Shown here piece by piece: positions 11,426 through 20,723 of a stretch of DNA of 64,000 bases. Each line of letters opens with the position of its first letter. Positions within the stretch are counted from its first letter, which is position 1. Location of the stretch: NCBI GenBank assembly GCA_025766275.1, contig JAFKAC010000171.1, positions 1-64,000 of the forward strand, read 5' to 3'. Under the pieces are notes generated by a model. That model ran no database searches, was not told the DNA's origin, and saw nothing but the letters and a program-made list of their open reading frames with translations. The translations under genes and the position numbers were made by a program. This DNA is from Lactarius indigo. Taxonomy: Eukaryota > Basidiomycota > Agaricomycetes > Russulales > Russulaceae.

Positions 11426-12871
11426 ATGCCTATTCGCCCGAGCCTTCGTCACTCCCTTGGGTTTATTGGCCTCTCCGCCCTCGTCTATCTGGCATTATCC
11501 TTTCGCGGTGCCCAGAAGTTGGACTATGTCCCTCCTTTCGGAAGTGAACCTGATGTCCGGATAGAACGGTCTACTCGAATCATTGCAGTCGGCGACTTGC
11601 ACGGAGACATAGGAAATGCTCAGAAGGTTCTTGAAATGGCGCGCGTTGTAGATTCTGATGGAAATTGGTCCGGTGAAGTGGACGTGTTTGTGCAGACGGG
11701 AGACATCATTGATCGGTGCGTAGTTGCGGTACTGGTACACAGTCGTATAACTAATGACCGGGTTCAGTGGCGACGACACGATTGAGTTGTTTGACTGGAT
11801 GGAAGACCTCCGGTCGCAAGCCAAGGGTGCTGGTGGCCGAGTGCTATCTCATTTGGGAAACCACGAGTGGATGAACTCCATCGGTTAGCATTGATTCGCT
11901 CATGGTCATATTTTATTCCCTAACTGATAACCTCCTCGCATATATAGGTGACTGGAGGTGCGTTGTTTAAATTGGTTTAGGTATCATACTAAGACCATCA
12001 GTTCAGGTATGTTCATGCAAGTGAGATCAAGACCTTTGGTGGTGTAGCCGCCCGGCAAGACATGCTCTCGACTGGTCGCATAGGACGTGCTTGGGCTGCA
12101 AATTACACGACCACATCTCGTCTTCCTCTCCATCCCTCACTCGGCGACCCGAACGATGACTTCCCTCCCCCGGCTGATTCCGCAGCTGTCCGCTTGCCTG
12201 CACCACTCTCCCACGCCGCTTATTCCTTTGTGCATGGGGGCCTCGCAGCAAGCTACCCGGGCCTCTCTCCGTTCCCGTCTGCCATCAATGACCTTGGACG
12301 TTCGCTACTGCACAAGTTGCAGCACCGGGTACAGCCACCGCCTCACCCACCCCACGCATACCCCCATTTGCCACCAAGCACGACTCGCGAGGAACACGCA
12401 CTGTTAGAAGCGGATGGCCCTCTGTGGTACCGTGGGTGGGCACTAGACGACGAAGCGAAGGTGTGCCGGACGGTCGACTCAGTACTAGAAAAGACGGGAA
12501 CCCGAAGGATGATAATGGGTCACACCCCGAATTTTGAGGTGCGTCGTTTTTTTTCCCAAACAAAGTAGAAGGTTAGTTACTAAATGTGTTTTCCACAGAA
12601 AATTGTTTCACGTTGCAATGGCAAGATAATTATTATCGATACAGGTGAGCACGTAATGCGACGCTCGCACGATAGAAGCATTAATGGAAAAAGTAAAGGT
12701 ATCTCGCATGCGTACGGTGGCGCATTGTCTGCGCTGAGCGTAGAATATACCCTAAAGCCCGTCTCATCCTCAGAGAAGAGGTGGAAGGAACAAGAAGTCG
12801 TGAAGGCGCTCTATGTAGACCACTTCGTGACGCTGGTCGATGAAGAACAAGACGTCTTCGGGGACATGTAG
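11426..12871 (+). CDS. calcineurin-like metallophosphatase, SLP type, membrane-anchored
   Basis: Six exons, all in phase, give 388 residues: 11426..11715, 11768..11883, 11948..11957, 12007..12538, 12599..12644, 12699..12871. The third exon is only 10 nt (GTGACTGGAG). An N-terminal hydrophobic segment (residues about 11-28) looks like a signal anchor. The metallophosphatase motifs are in order: GDLHGD (56-61), TGDIIDRG (about 92), GNHEW (about 126), VHGG (about 213) and GHTP (about 310). The set and spacing fit Shewanella-like PPP phosphatases. A two-metal phosphoesterase acting in the secretory lumen or at a membrane is an inference; the substrate is unknown. A decayed second copy lies 3-23 kb downstream, split by a transposon. 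Confidence 0.85.
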
Positions 12872-13284
12872 AGTGTTTGCAGTACGCCAGGTTCTGGACA
12901 CCAACTTACACCTGCCGTCATATTTTCCTCGTTGACCTATCTCCAGCCGTTACGTTTACCCCTTACACGCTACGTCAGTTACCAGTGCGTGACCTATGGG
13001 GCCACCCCCGCTGTATACTAATACTGTGGCGTTATTACCTTTATTCTTTAGTTCAATTACAGAGACGAAAAATGTGATTGATGGTCTCCAGGAGTGTTTC
13101 ACAGCGGAACTCGTTTTTTCTGAGACGCTTGTGCAAGACTCGAAATTGGATTACGCCGTTGAATCACTCATCTTAAGCCCATAACTGTATCCGAACCTAA
13201 AGAAATCAAAGGAGGGGTACTGCTCAGTGCTCAGGGCTTTAAGTCGGAGCATATTAACCCTAGGTACCACACATACAGCCCGTG
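12872..13284. other. intergenic, no clear gene
   Basis: This follows the metallophosphatase stop codon. No coding or repeat feature can be supported. Confidence 0.4.
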
Positions 13285-13700
13285 GCCATCGTGGAAGCAG
13301 TGGGATCTAGGAAGGCGCCGTTGCGACATGCGCAGGACGAATGTCCCAGTTCGCGTTGATGGACCCATTGCGTCCTGCTCCCAGCTTGTCCATTGTGATG
13401 GGTTCGACAAAGGTACGCTGGACTTTTGAGCAGAACGCCACCATTCGCGACAATAGTTGTTTCGATCGGCTTTTCGAGGCGATCGGAACTATTGATCTTG
13501 GACGTGAGTGCTTCAGGCTTATTCGCCGAATAAATTATACTTCATCTCGGATCCCCTCTCTGCTCTGGACGCTCATGTGGGAGAGTCGGTCCTCAACAAT
13601 GTGCTCTAGATAGCAGTCTCGACGCTACGCGAATACTTGTTATGCATTCTCTCCATTCCCTGCCCGAGTCAGATCATATCTACTCTAATCCGTACGAGTG
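13285..13700 (+). pseudogene. ABCC-type ABC transporter NBD fragment, decayed
   Basis: Across shifting frames the order of motifs of a fungal multidrug-type (ABCC) first nucleotide-binding domain can be read. There is a degraded Walker A (VEAVGSRKAPL where the family has VGSGKSSLL), then MRRTNVPVRVDG, then EQNATIRDN. After a gap come SALDAHVGESVLNNVL and ATRILVMHSLHSLPES, which match the D-loop and H-loop region. Frame changes and stop codons (for example TAG right after NNVL) and the missing ABC signature show it is dead. It lies on the same strand as the phosphatase. Confidence 0.6.
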
Positions 13701-13839
13701 GGTAGCTCTGTTTTTCATGAAGCCGCCGATGATAATCTCGCGCTGCTTGGGCCTTGTCCGGACCTTGCACGCGCGTTGAACGTTCAACCGCCATTCAAAG
13801 ACCCATCTCTGCCATCATGTAGTTCTCTAATATCCGCAC

Positions 13840-14181
13840 AGACAGACCCCCACTACTCGCGAGGGAAATTTTCCAAGGAGAAAAGTACCTCAGAAAAGGG
13901 ATGGTCCTCAATAAACCTAGCTCTCTAAATCAACGGGGGCGTGCTCTTAGGGTCTCGAGTGAAGTCGAACGTAGTATTGTCTCCGTCTTCTGTGGCTAGG
14001 AGGTTGGGGAGAACAATGACTCGATGGGTGCACCCATCCTCCGCATATATGAAGACAGAGACATTTTTCAAGACGATTTGTAGTTTGGCGCCGTATGAAC
14101 AGCCGTCATCAGATTTGAGGTTGGGCTTGAAGCATGAGCAGAGGCGGGCCTGCGCAGGCCAGATAGACCCGAGAACCCGAT
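13840..14181 (+). pseudogene. possible coding remnant, unidentified
   Basis: Short protein-like stretches occur in several frames, for example EKYLRKGMVLNKPSSLN followed by RGRALRVSSEVE, then TRWVHPSS, then RIYEDRDIFQDD, broken by stops and frame changes. This looks like a decayed gene, but I cannot assign a family. Confidence 0.3.
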
Positions 14182-15189
14182 AACTCTAGTCTGGTTCTCA
14201 CGCGGCCAGTTGTGAGAGGCCAATTCCAGATTCTGCAGTCTCCTCACCCAAATCTTGCTTGTCCAACTCAGAGATTAGCCAGGAAGTTGCCCCAGCTTTG
14301 GTCGCCTTATATCTCGGTGGTTGTTGATGAACATCGATGAAGGTGAAATTTTTGCAGCTCCGACTCACCAGTCCTTACCGGTCCGGCCTTGGGCCACCCA
14401 AGATGTTTGCCACATCACCGAAGGCGAGTTCAGATCTTCCTGGAGCCCATGAGATCAAAGAGGTGGTCTGTATGCATAAATAAAATAGCAGCTATGGTCG
14501 GGGTATCACCAACATTCAACATGATTCAGCGCTCTTACCCGATAGCATCTACAGCAACTTCAATGCACAATCCATACCGCTGTCTAATAATGCTGCCAAG
14601 CTGGTTACAAGCCAGTGCCATCTAGTGCATGGTGAACAGAAACAGTAGGGACAACGGATCAGAAAACACATCGCACAATGCGTGCTTTGCTGGACAGACT
14701 TGGAGGGAACGGCGGGAATCACCAAGTGAAGCCTGGACTTCAAGTTTGGCGGTGGCGGGTGTTGGCTCACGACGCTAGTACCGTCTCACAGTAGCAATAC
14801 GATGACGCGTGTTGTCACCAGTTATGCTAGGTCTCAAAGATTTCAACTCTAGTTGTTCCACTGGCACGTCTAGCTTTAATAACGACAAATCAACGTTGAC
14901 CCACTTCAAGACCTTCTAGTAACTCCAGCACCTGGGCGTTTCTACTCTGCTCTTGCGTTTCCCAGCTGTTCTGGCTTGCTACGGCCACCTTACCCGACAC
15001 TCCTTCACAAGTCGGAGGGGGTTGGCTGACATGGACCGCCTTAGAGACAGTGATTGGAGCGAAGATGCGTCAAGGAGAATCTTGTCATAACCCACCCTTG
15101 GCGCTCGGCACTCAGGATGCACGGGGTGGCGGTCACACCTCTACGGTCCCCAAAGTTATGATCGTATTTTTCTCTAGCAGAAGTTGATG
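14182..15189. other. decayed or non-coding sequence
   Basis: Only short frames without protein-like composition are present. It may include diverged remains of the duplicated segment that holds the phosphatase copy, but I cannot align it by eye. Confidence 0.35.
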
Positions 15190-15326
15190 ACTTTCCCGTA
15201 TATATAAAGTACGTTTTTTCATACTGGCTTAATATTCATACTGAGAGAATCTGCCCAGTTATAGTGTGATCGAGACCTTTAGTGTCGCTGCGCGGCAAAT
15301 ATGCTCCAGACTGGCTGCGTATGACG
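15190..15326 (+). pseudogene. left part of a metallophosphatase pseudogene copy
   Basis: From about 15262 the sequence follows exon 4 of the intact gene (12014-12090): GATCGAGACCTTTAGTG corresponds to GATCAAGACCTTTGGTG, and the GCGGCAA..ATGCTC..ACTGG blocks follow in the same order. Upstream, the ATATATA and TTCATACT-GA blocks resemble introns 2-3 of the parent. The copy stops abruptly at the 7-bp TATGACG target duplication and resumes at 34,648. Confidence 0.68.
15320..15326. repeat. left target-site duplication TATGACG
   Basis: TATGACG directly precedes the left inverted repeat and is repeated at 34,648-34,654 directly after the right one. Confidence 0.85.
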
Positions 15327-15346
15327 CTCAGTAAAAAAGGAAAGTC
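15327..15346 (+). repeat. left terminal inverted repeat, 20 bp
   Basis: CTCAGTAAAAAAGGAAAGTC is an exact reverse complement of 34,628-34,647. AGTCA motifs follow in the next 120 bp, for example at 15,343, 15,353, 15,416 and 15,448. Confidence 0.9.
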
Positions 15347-17065
15347 AGGATTAGTCACCAGCGGTCCGGCAGGGGTCGGGTGTGGGTCGAATTCGGGTCG
15401 AATTCAGTCGAGAGGTAGTCAAAATTTCCGCAAAGTCCGGCCAAGCCGGACAAGAGTCATTTGATAGTCAGATCAACTGTATTTGCTCATAGCGATTGAA
15501 ATTGTATTTTTTACATAATGGAGCTAGATGTAAGTCAAGTCTGTAGGCGTCCGGGACGCGAGTCTGAACCCCGGCTCATAAGCCAAAGTCGTAGTAATCG
15601 TAATCACACTGGTCTCTCGACTGGGGAAAATTTGGCAATCTAGGCAAGAATCTGGGGCGTTCTCGTCTGAGTCGTATGGAAGAACGTAGAGTGCTCGACA
15701 TGCTCTCACCTTTCTGCCGAACTTTGTACCACGGCTCTCTCTTCCGCGGACCTTCGTGATGTTCTCACCGCCCCTTGTTGACCGATCTTGAAGACATTAA
15801 CAATACCGATGGAAGCGACAAGGCAGACGAGTAGTAACGATGGTTGGGAGGACATGCACCACGAAAAGGCATGTGTTGGGTAGCCTAGACGTAGCAGATG
15901 TGAGTCTTTCCCTCTCTTTGGAGGAGGGATGTCGCTAACTTACTCAGCTATTCTTCCTCTTATCTCTCCGCACAGGCAGTTTTGGATGCACCTTCGCGAA
16001 ACAGGGTGAGGACAACAGTGGGCCTCGTCGGCCGCATGTCTTGAGATTTTCTTTTCTTCTACAGCGCGCAATTGGACCTCGACCCTCGACATTCCCGTTA
16101 TTGCTGTCTTGGGGTTGCAGAGCGCGGACTCTCTCTCTCAATCCACAGATCTCGCCGGCAGATATCCCTCTTCTGGGGGGACCCTTGTTGTTGTCGGCGC
16201 CATCTGCTTCCATAGGTGTCAGCATGAGTAGCCCTCAGGCTCGTAATACCGTTGCGCCTGTTCATTCTGATCTACTGACCATACCATGCAAAGTGGCACT
16301 CTCCAAACGAGCACCGTCCAAACAGACGCGATCGGAAAGGCCACTGTCCAAGAGACCGAGGGTCATTATCACAGATGATGTCAACTGACTCCTTCAGTAT
16401 CTACACGGCATTGAGAACGACAGGCAACACAACAATCAAGGCGTTCACGACCATCTTGGGGATATCCAGAACGAACAGAGCCCGATTACATTCACGAAAA
16501 GGAGGTTCCACAAGTTCTACCATCCCCTCCTGTCCGACTCAAAGATCGCCCCGTTGGAGGAAGCGATATTGTATCGTCGGGTGAACCTCGTAGTGCACCT
16601 GATTATCCCTCCAGACCATGTGGGACATCCTCAAGAATTATAAAAGCAGTGTCCCAACGTACAAGCGAACACCCCAGTGGTTCCTGGAGCACTATCTCCA
16701 TGGCTTTGCTTACCCACCTCACCGCCGTTGGAGTCGGATCAACTCCATAGAAAATGCAGAAAATTGGTCCGATGAAAGCCCAAACGGCATGGACGAAATA
16801 TCCAGTTCACGACTCGCCGATGCAAAAACACATCGGCCCCGTCACTTGCGTATCGTTCACAAGAATATAATCTGGAGTATCTGGGTTTCGTGCGCTCAAC
16901 AGCTAGTTTTATGAGGTGTCGTCTATATCTGTTTACTGCATCAGGAGCTCATGCATGCATCTACAGCCGTTGCTGATGCGAGATACAGTTATCGAACCTT
17001 CGAAGTCATCTCCATGGATATTGAGACCTACAAGCTTTCGAGGACATTCTTGTTTCGACACCACC
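15347..17065. other. left arm of the DNA transposon, possible decayed gene
   Basis: The first 120 bp are subterminal AGTCA-rich sequence containing a GGGTCGAATTC doublet. From about 16,041 to 17,065 the plus strand holds several protein-like stretches, for example around 16,224 (MSSPQARNTVAPVHSD) and 16,460 (EQSPITFTKRRFHKFYHPLL). No continuous gene model can be built. The Gypsy element interrupts this region at 17,066. Confidence 0.35.
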
Positions 17066-17602
17066 TGTTACGTTTCGGACTCTCTGTACTGTGGTACGAT
17101 GACTTCTGAGAACCCTTACCGTACCGGTTGCAACTACGGTGGTAAGGTAGATTAGTTGCGGACTTACTTACGGTGATACGGTGGTGCGATAGGCGATAAG
17201 GACTCGATAGCTGACTGATGACCAACGCCACTAGTACTGGTACTAGTAGTATTAGGGTTCGAGTTGTTTCTGCGATACGTCGGACGCTACTATACTGTGA
17301 CTCATAGCAGCGCTTGTAAGCCTGCTCGATATGTATTTAACCTGTCTTGTGAAGACCAAGATACGCCATCTTGGTCTTCTTGAATCGCTACTTGTTTCCT
17401 CTCTCTCTCTCCTCGCATCCTTATTTGGGAAAGTGGTCCGCCTTAGTCGTGACCAACATATTCGACTTGCTGGTGTACCTCCGTGTATTCACTGAAGCAA
17501 GGACTTGGACCTTCGCGTCTTCAAGCCAACAGAAGCTGCCACACTGCTAAGTTGTTACCGCTACTCGCGCTCAAGTCGAGCTAACGTCGTGGCGACGTAA
17601 CA
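17066..17602 (+). repeat. 5' LTR
   Basis: It starts TGTTACG and ends CGTAACA, 537 bp. It contains the palindrome CTAGTACTGGTACTAG and a CT-microsatellite. It differs from the 3' LTR at two sites near its right end (CGCGTC/CGTGTC and CCAAC/CCGAC). Confidence 0.92.
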
Positions 17603-17621
17603 TTAAGACCAAGATCCCACC

Positions 17622-19676
17622 GTGGCCGTAACAACAAGAGATCAGTGGACGAATTTTCGTCCCTATTCGCTCCCAAGAAGAGGAGAACGCAACGTCCCCA
17701 CGCGCTTCTTACAAGCTGCCAGTTGGAGGGAAAGACAAGAAGAAACCGGATATTTCGTGGAGTTCAACGGACCTAGTAGGTTCCGACCAGTTGAGTTTAA
17801 TTTCGACCACTTGTGTTGGACGGAGGTTGCGTGGAACCCCATAGATTCCCAGTGGGACGTCGTACGACCAGCAGGACCTAGGTATCGGTGCGACATCGAC
17901 GCCCGAGAGCTCAATAGCAGAGCAGACTGGGGTCCCATCGACGGACAAGTGCGAGAACACTCAACCGGAGAGGTAATATCTGAAGAGGAAGAACAAAGCC
18001 AAGACGAAAGTGAAGGACGAGAGCCAAATCAAACGGAAACCAGTGGAGGAGCGATACAAGATCTCCTCATCGAACGAGCTGAGTCCGCGTATATTACAGA
18101 ACCAGAGCCAATTCACATCCGCTCACCAGCCATCATGGCAACAATAACGAGAGCAATGGAAGAAGTCGCGATTGAGGAAGCGCGCGCAATACGAGAAGAG
18201 GCAAGAGAAATTCTCATGCCCATCAACCCCGAAACCGGAGTACGAATGACTGCAGACGACGCCGCCATCTTTCGAGCCATAGGATCTGATCGAGGAGACC
18301 CTCCGACGGGACGACGACCCGCGTTGGAGCTTCCCCCAGGCATAGGAGGGCCAGGTGACGACCCACCGCCACCGTCAGGGGGAGGCATCCCATTCGACTT
18401 GCGAAGGACCGAACCACCGAGAGGACCACCCGCCGGACCACCCGGGGGAGGTGGGGGTGGAGGCGGAGGGGGAGGAGATGGAGGCGCCGGAGGGCACCAC
18501 AACGAAAAACTAACCGGCGAGCCGCCCTCTATTTTTGACGGGGATAGACTCAAAGTGGACCAATTTCTAACACAGTGGCACGTCTACTGGGGTATGAACT
18601 TAGACGCCCCCATCATGCGCAACGACTACAGAAGATGTCTTCTGTTCCTTTCCTACATCAAAGGCGGAGCAGTCAGTGAATGGGTCTTATCCTTCCTGAA
18701 CTGGCTCAACAGGCAAATACAACGAGGGATCAGTCCCTACACTCGAGATCTATGGGACGCCGTGGCAGATGGCTTCAGCCAGCGATTTGAAAACACGCTG
18801 GAACGAGAACAGGCGCAAGCAATACTACGAAAGGGATTCAAAATGACGGGGGAGGACATTGATAAGTACGTCAATGACTTCGAACAGCTCGCGCGAAAGG
18901 CTCACTACCGCCTCAACGAACCACAAACGATCGACCTCTTCACGTCGGGCCTACCGAGGGAGCTGTTCAAAAATGCATTTCAGTTTGACGACCCAATCAC
19001 GTTTGATGATTGGAAGAGGGCCGTACTCAAGAGGCAGAAGAACTACATACACCTCAAAGCTAGGCTCAACGAGTACAAGAACACGACGACGCAACCAAAG
19101 AAGCAAAGCGGCAATGCAGGATGGACGCTTCCGCAAAATTTACCTCAGACCAACCCGTGGGCAATGGACACTTCCGCAGACCGCGCCAAGGTGAGACTCG
19201 CGGGCTCAGAAGATATCGACTTCAACAAAATGCCCCATCGTGACTGGACGACACCACCATTCCCACCAAGGGGGGGACCGGGAGCCAGAGGACGCGGAAG
19301 AGGAGGATCCCGAAGGGACTTAAGGAACGTCCTTTGTTACAACTGTCACGCCCCAGGACATCTCTCACGAAACTGCCCACACCCCCACGTCCAGAGGCAA
19401 TGGCAAGCCGTCCCGTCCAGTAGCCGAATGACTGAGACATGGCCACCCCAATGGCCTACCTCACAAGGACCAGTGTCGCAATACGAACCTTCGCTGCCAG
19501 GATACGCAACACCGGCGCCCAGCGCAACGCCGATGCCACACATAAACGCAGCAGCAACAAAGACACCCGGAGAACAAGCAAAGGAGTGGCTCACACAGGT
19601 GGCCAATAGTACGGATGAGGTGAAAGACCTCATACTTCAAGATTTATGGGGAAAAGAGGGTTTTCGGGACGCCTGA
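17622..19676 (+). CDS. gag: Gag polyprotein of the Gypsy element
   Basis: This is an uninterrupted frame of 684 residues. The N-terminal third is acidic and Glu/Arg-rich. A poly-Gly/Pro linker lies at about residues 265-290. The capsid-like region follows (PSIFDGDRLKVDQFLTQW through DLFTSGLP), typical of retrotransposon Gag. Near the C-terminus an RG-rich basic segment precedes one CCHC zinc knuckle, CYNCHAPGHLSRNC. Established role: virus-like particle formation and RNA packaging. The stop at 19,674-19,676 lies just after a slippery heptamer that would allow entry into the protease frame. Confidence 0.9.
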   Translation: MAVTTRDQWTNFRPYSLPRRGERNVPTRFLQAASWRERQEETGYFVEFNGPSRFRPVEFNFDHLCWTEVAWNPIDSQWDVVRPAGPRYRCDIDARELNSRADWGPIDGQVREHSTGEVISEEEEQSQDESEGREPNQTETSGGAIQDLLIERAESAYITEPEPIHIRSPAIMATITRAMEEVAIEEARAIREEAREILMPINPETGVRMTADDAAIFRAIGSDRGDPPTGRRPALELPPGIGGPGDDPPPPSGGGIPFDLRRTEPPRGPPAGPPGGGGGGGGGGGDGGAGGHHNEKLTGEPPSIFDGDRLKVDQFLTQWHVYWGMNLDAPIMRNDYRRCLLFLSYIKGGAVSEWVLSFLNWLNRQIQRGISPYTRDLWDAVADGFSQRFENTLEREQAQAILRKGFKMTGEDIDKYVNDFEQLARKAHYRLNEPQTIDLFTSGLPRELFKNAFQFDDPITFDDWKRAVLKRQKNYIHLKARLNEYKNTTTQPKKQSGNAGWTLPQNLPQTNPWAMDTSADRAKVRLAGSEDIDFNKMPHRDWTTPPFPPRGGPGARGRGRGGSRRDLRNVLCYNCHAPGHLSRNCPHPHVQRQWQAVPSSSRMTETWPPQWPTSQGPVSQYEPSLPGYATPAPSATPMPHINAAATKTPGEQAKEWLTQVANSTDEVKDLILQDLWGKEGFRDA
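19649..19655 (+). promoter_or_regulatory. candidate -1 ribosomal frameshift heptamer GGGAAAA
   Basis: In the Gag frame the bases read G GGA AAA, matching the canonical X XXY YYZ slippery pattern. They lie 18 bases before the Gag stop codon and inside the gag/pro overlap. Gag is in frame 0 and protease in the -1 frame relative to it, as a -1 shift requires. A downstream stimulatory structure was not established. Confidence 0.6.
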
Positions 19677-20177
19677 ACCCGTCAGTCTGGGTGAGGGCTC
19701 TTCAATGTAATTCTGTAATTGTGACAACACGCTATCGATCTATGCGAATTCCAGTAACTGTCCGTACGAATTACCAAACGACTGAAACAAACGCGCTAGT
19801 CGACTCTGGTGCAACCGACAACTTCATCCGACCCAGCCTGGCGAAACGAGCCGGTCTCCAAACGCAGCCGCTGGACACGCCCCGCAAGATATGGAATATA
19901 GACAACACCGAAAACAAAGCTGGGTTAATCACTCATTACGTTAACCTGGAGGTAAAAACACGAGGGCAGGTAAAGCAAATGACCTTCCTGGTCACCGATC
20001 TGGGAAGCGAAGACATGGTACTGGGCTACCCGTGGCTAAGCGCCTTCGAACCAACGATCAGCTGGGCCACAGCCACCATACACCCCGACATGAAACCAGT
20101 AGTACTGGCAACTACTGAGGCGCTATTGTCAACAACGGCCATTCGAGCCCTCATCACAGCCGAAAAGGAAGACATTG
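19650..20177 (+). CDS. pro: aspartic protease part of Pol, cut off by solo LTR
   Basis: After the proposed -1 shift the frame runs into a retropepsin-type protease with the catalytic motif LVDSGATDNFI at about 19,794, a flap-like segment, and the second hydrophobic motif DMVLGYPWL. The frame is interrupted at 20,177 by the inserted LTR and then runs a few codons into it before a stop at 20,221. The remaining Pol continues in the same frame after the LTR. Confidence 0.82.
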
Positions 20178-20719
20178 TGTTACGTTTCGGACTCTCTGTA
20201 CTGTGGTACGATGACTTCTGAGGACCCTTACCGTACCGGTTGCAACTACGGTGGTAAGGTAGATTAGTTGCGGACTTACTTACGGTGATACGGTGGTGCG
20301 ATAGGCGATAAGGACTCGATAGCTGACTGATGACCAACGCCACTAGTACTGGTACTAGTAGTATTAGGGTTCGAGTTGTTTCTGCGATACGTCGGACGCT
20401 ACTATACTGTGACTCATAGCAGCGCTTGTAAGCCTGCTCGATATGTATTTAACCTGTCTTGTGAAGACCAAGATACGCCATCTTGGTCTTCTTGAATCGC
20501 TACTTGTTTTCCTCTCTCTCTCTCTCTCCTCGCATCTTTATTCGGGAAAGTGGTCCGCCTTAGTCGTGACCAACATATTCAACTTGCTGGTGTACCTTCG
20601 TGTATTCACTGAAGCAAGGACTTGGACCTTCGTGTCTTCAAGCCGACAGAAGCTGCCACACCGCTAAGTTGTTACCGCTACTCGCGCTCAAGTCGAGCTA
20701 ACGTCGTGGCGACGTAACA
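20178..20719 (+). repeat. nested solo LTR of the same Gypsy family
   Basis: This is 542 bp with TGTTACG..CGTAACA ends, near-identical to the flanking LTRs but with a longer CT tract and several substitutions. It is flanked by the direct repeat CATTG (20,173-20,177 and 20,720-20,724). No internal sequence is attached, so it is a solo LTR or the product of LTR-LTR recombination of a nested copy. Confidence 0.93.
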
Positions 20720-20723
20720 CATT

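Noticed and set aside
15524..15600. tRNA-like GGGGTTCAGACTC on the minus strand
   Set aside because: The T-stem does not pair and no acceptor stem or anticodon arm can be folded.
17066..17602. Short open frames inside the LTRs, repeated three times
   Set aside because: They recur only because the LTR is repeated. They are short, lack protein-like sequence and are truncated by LTR borders.
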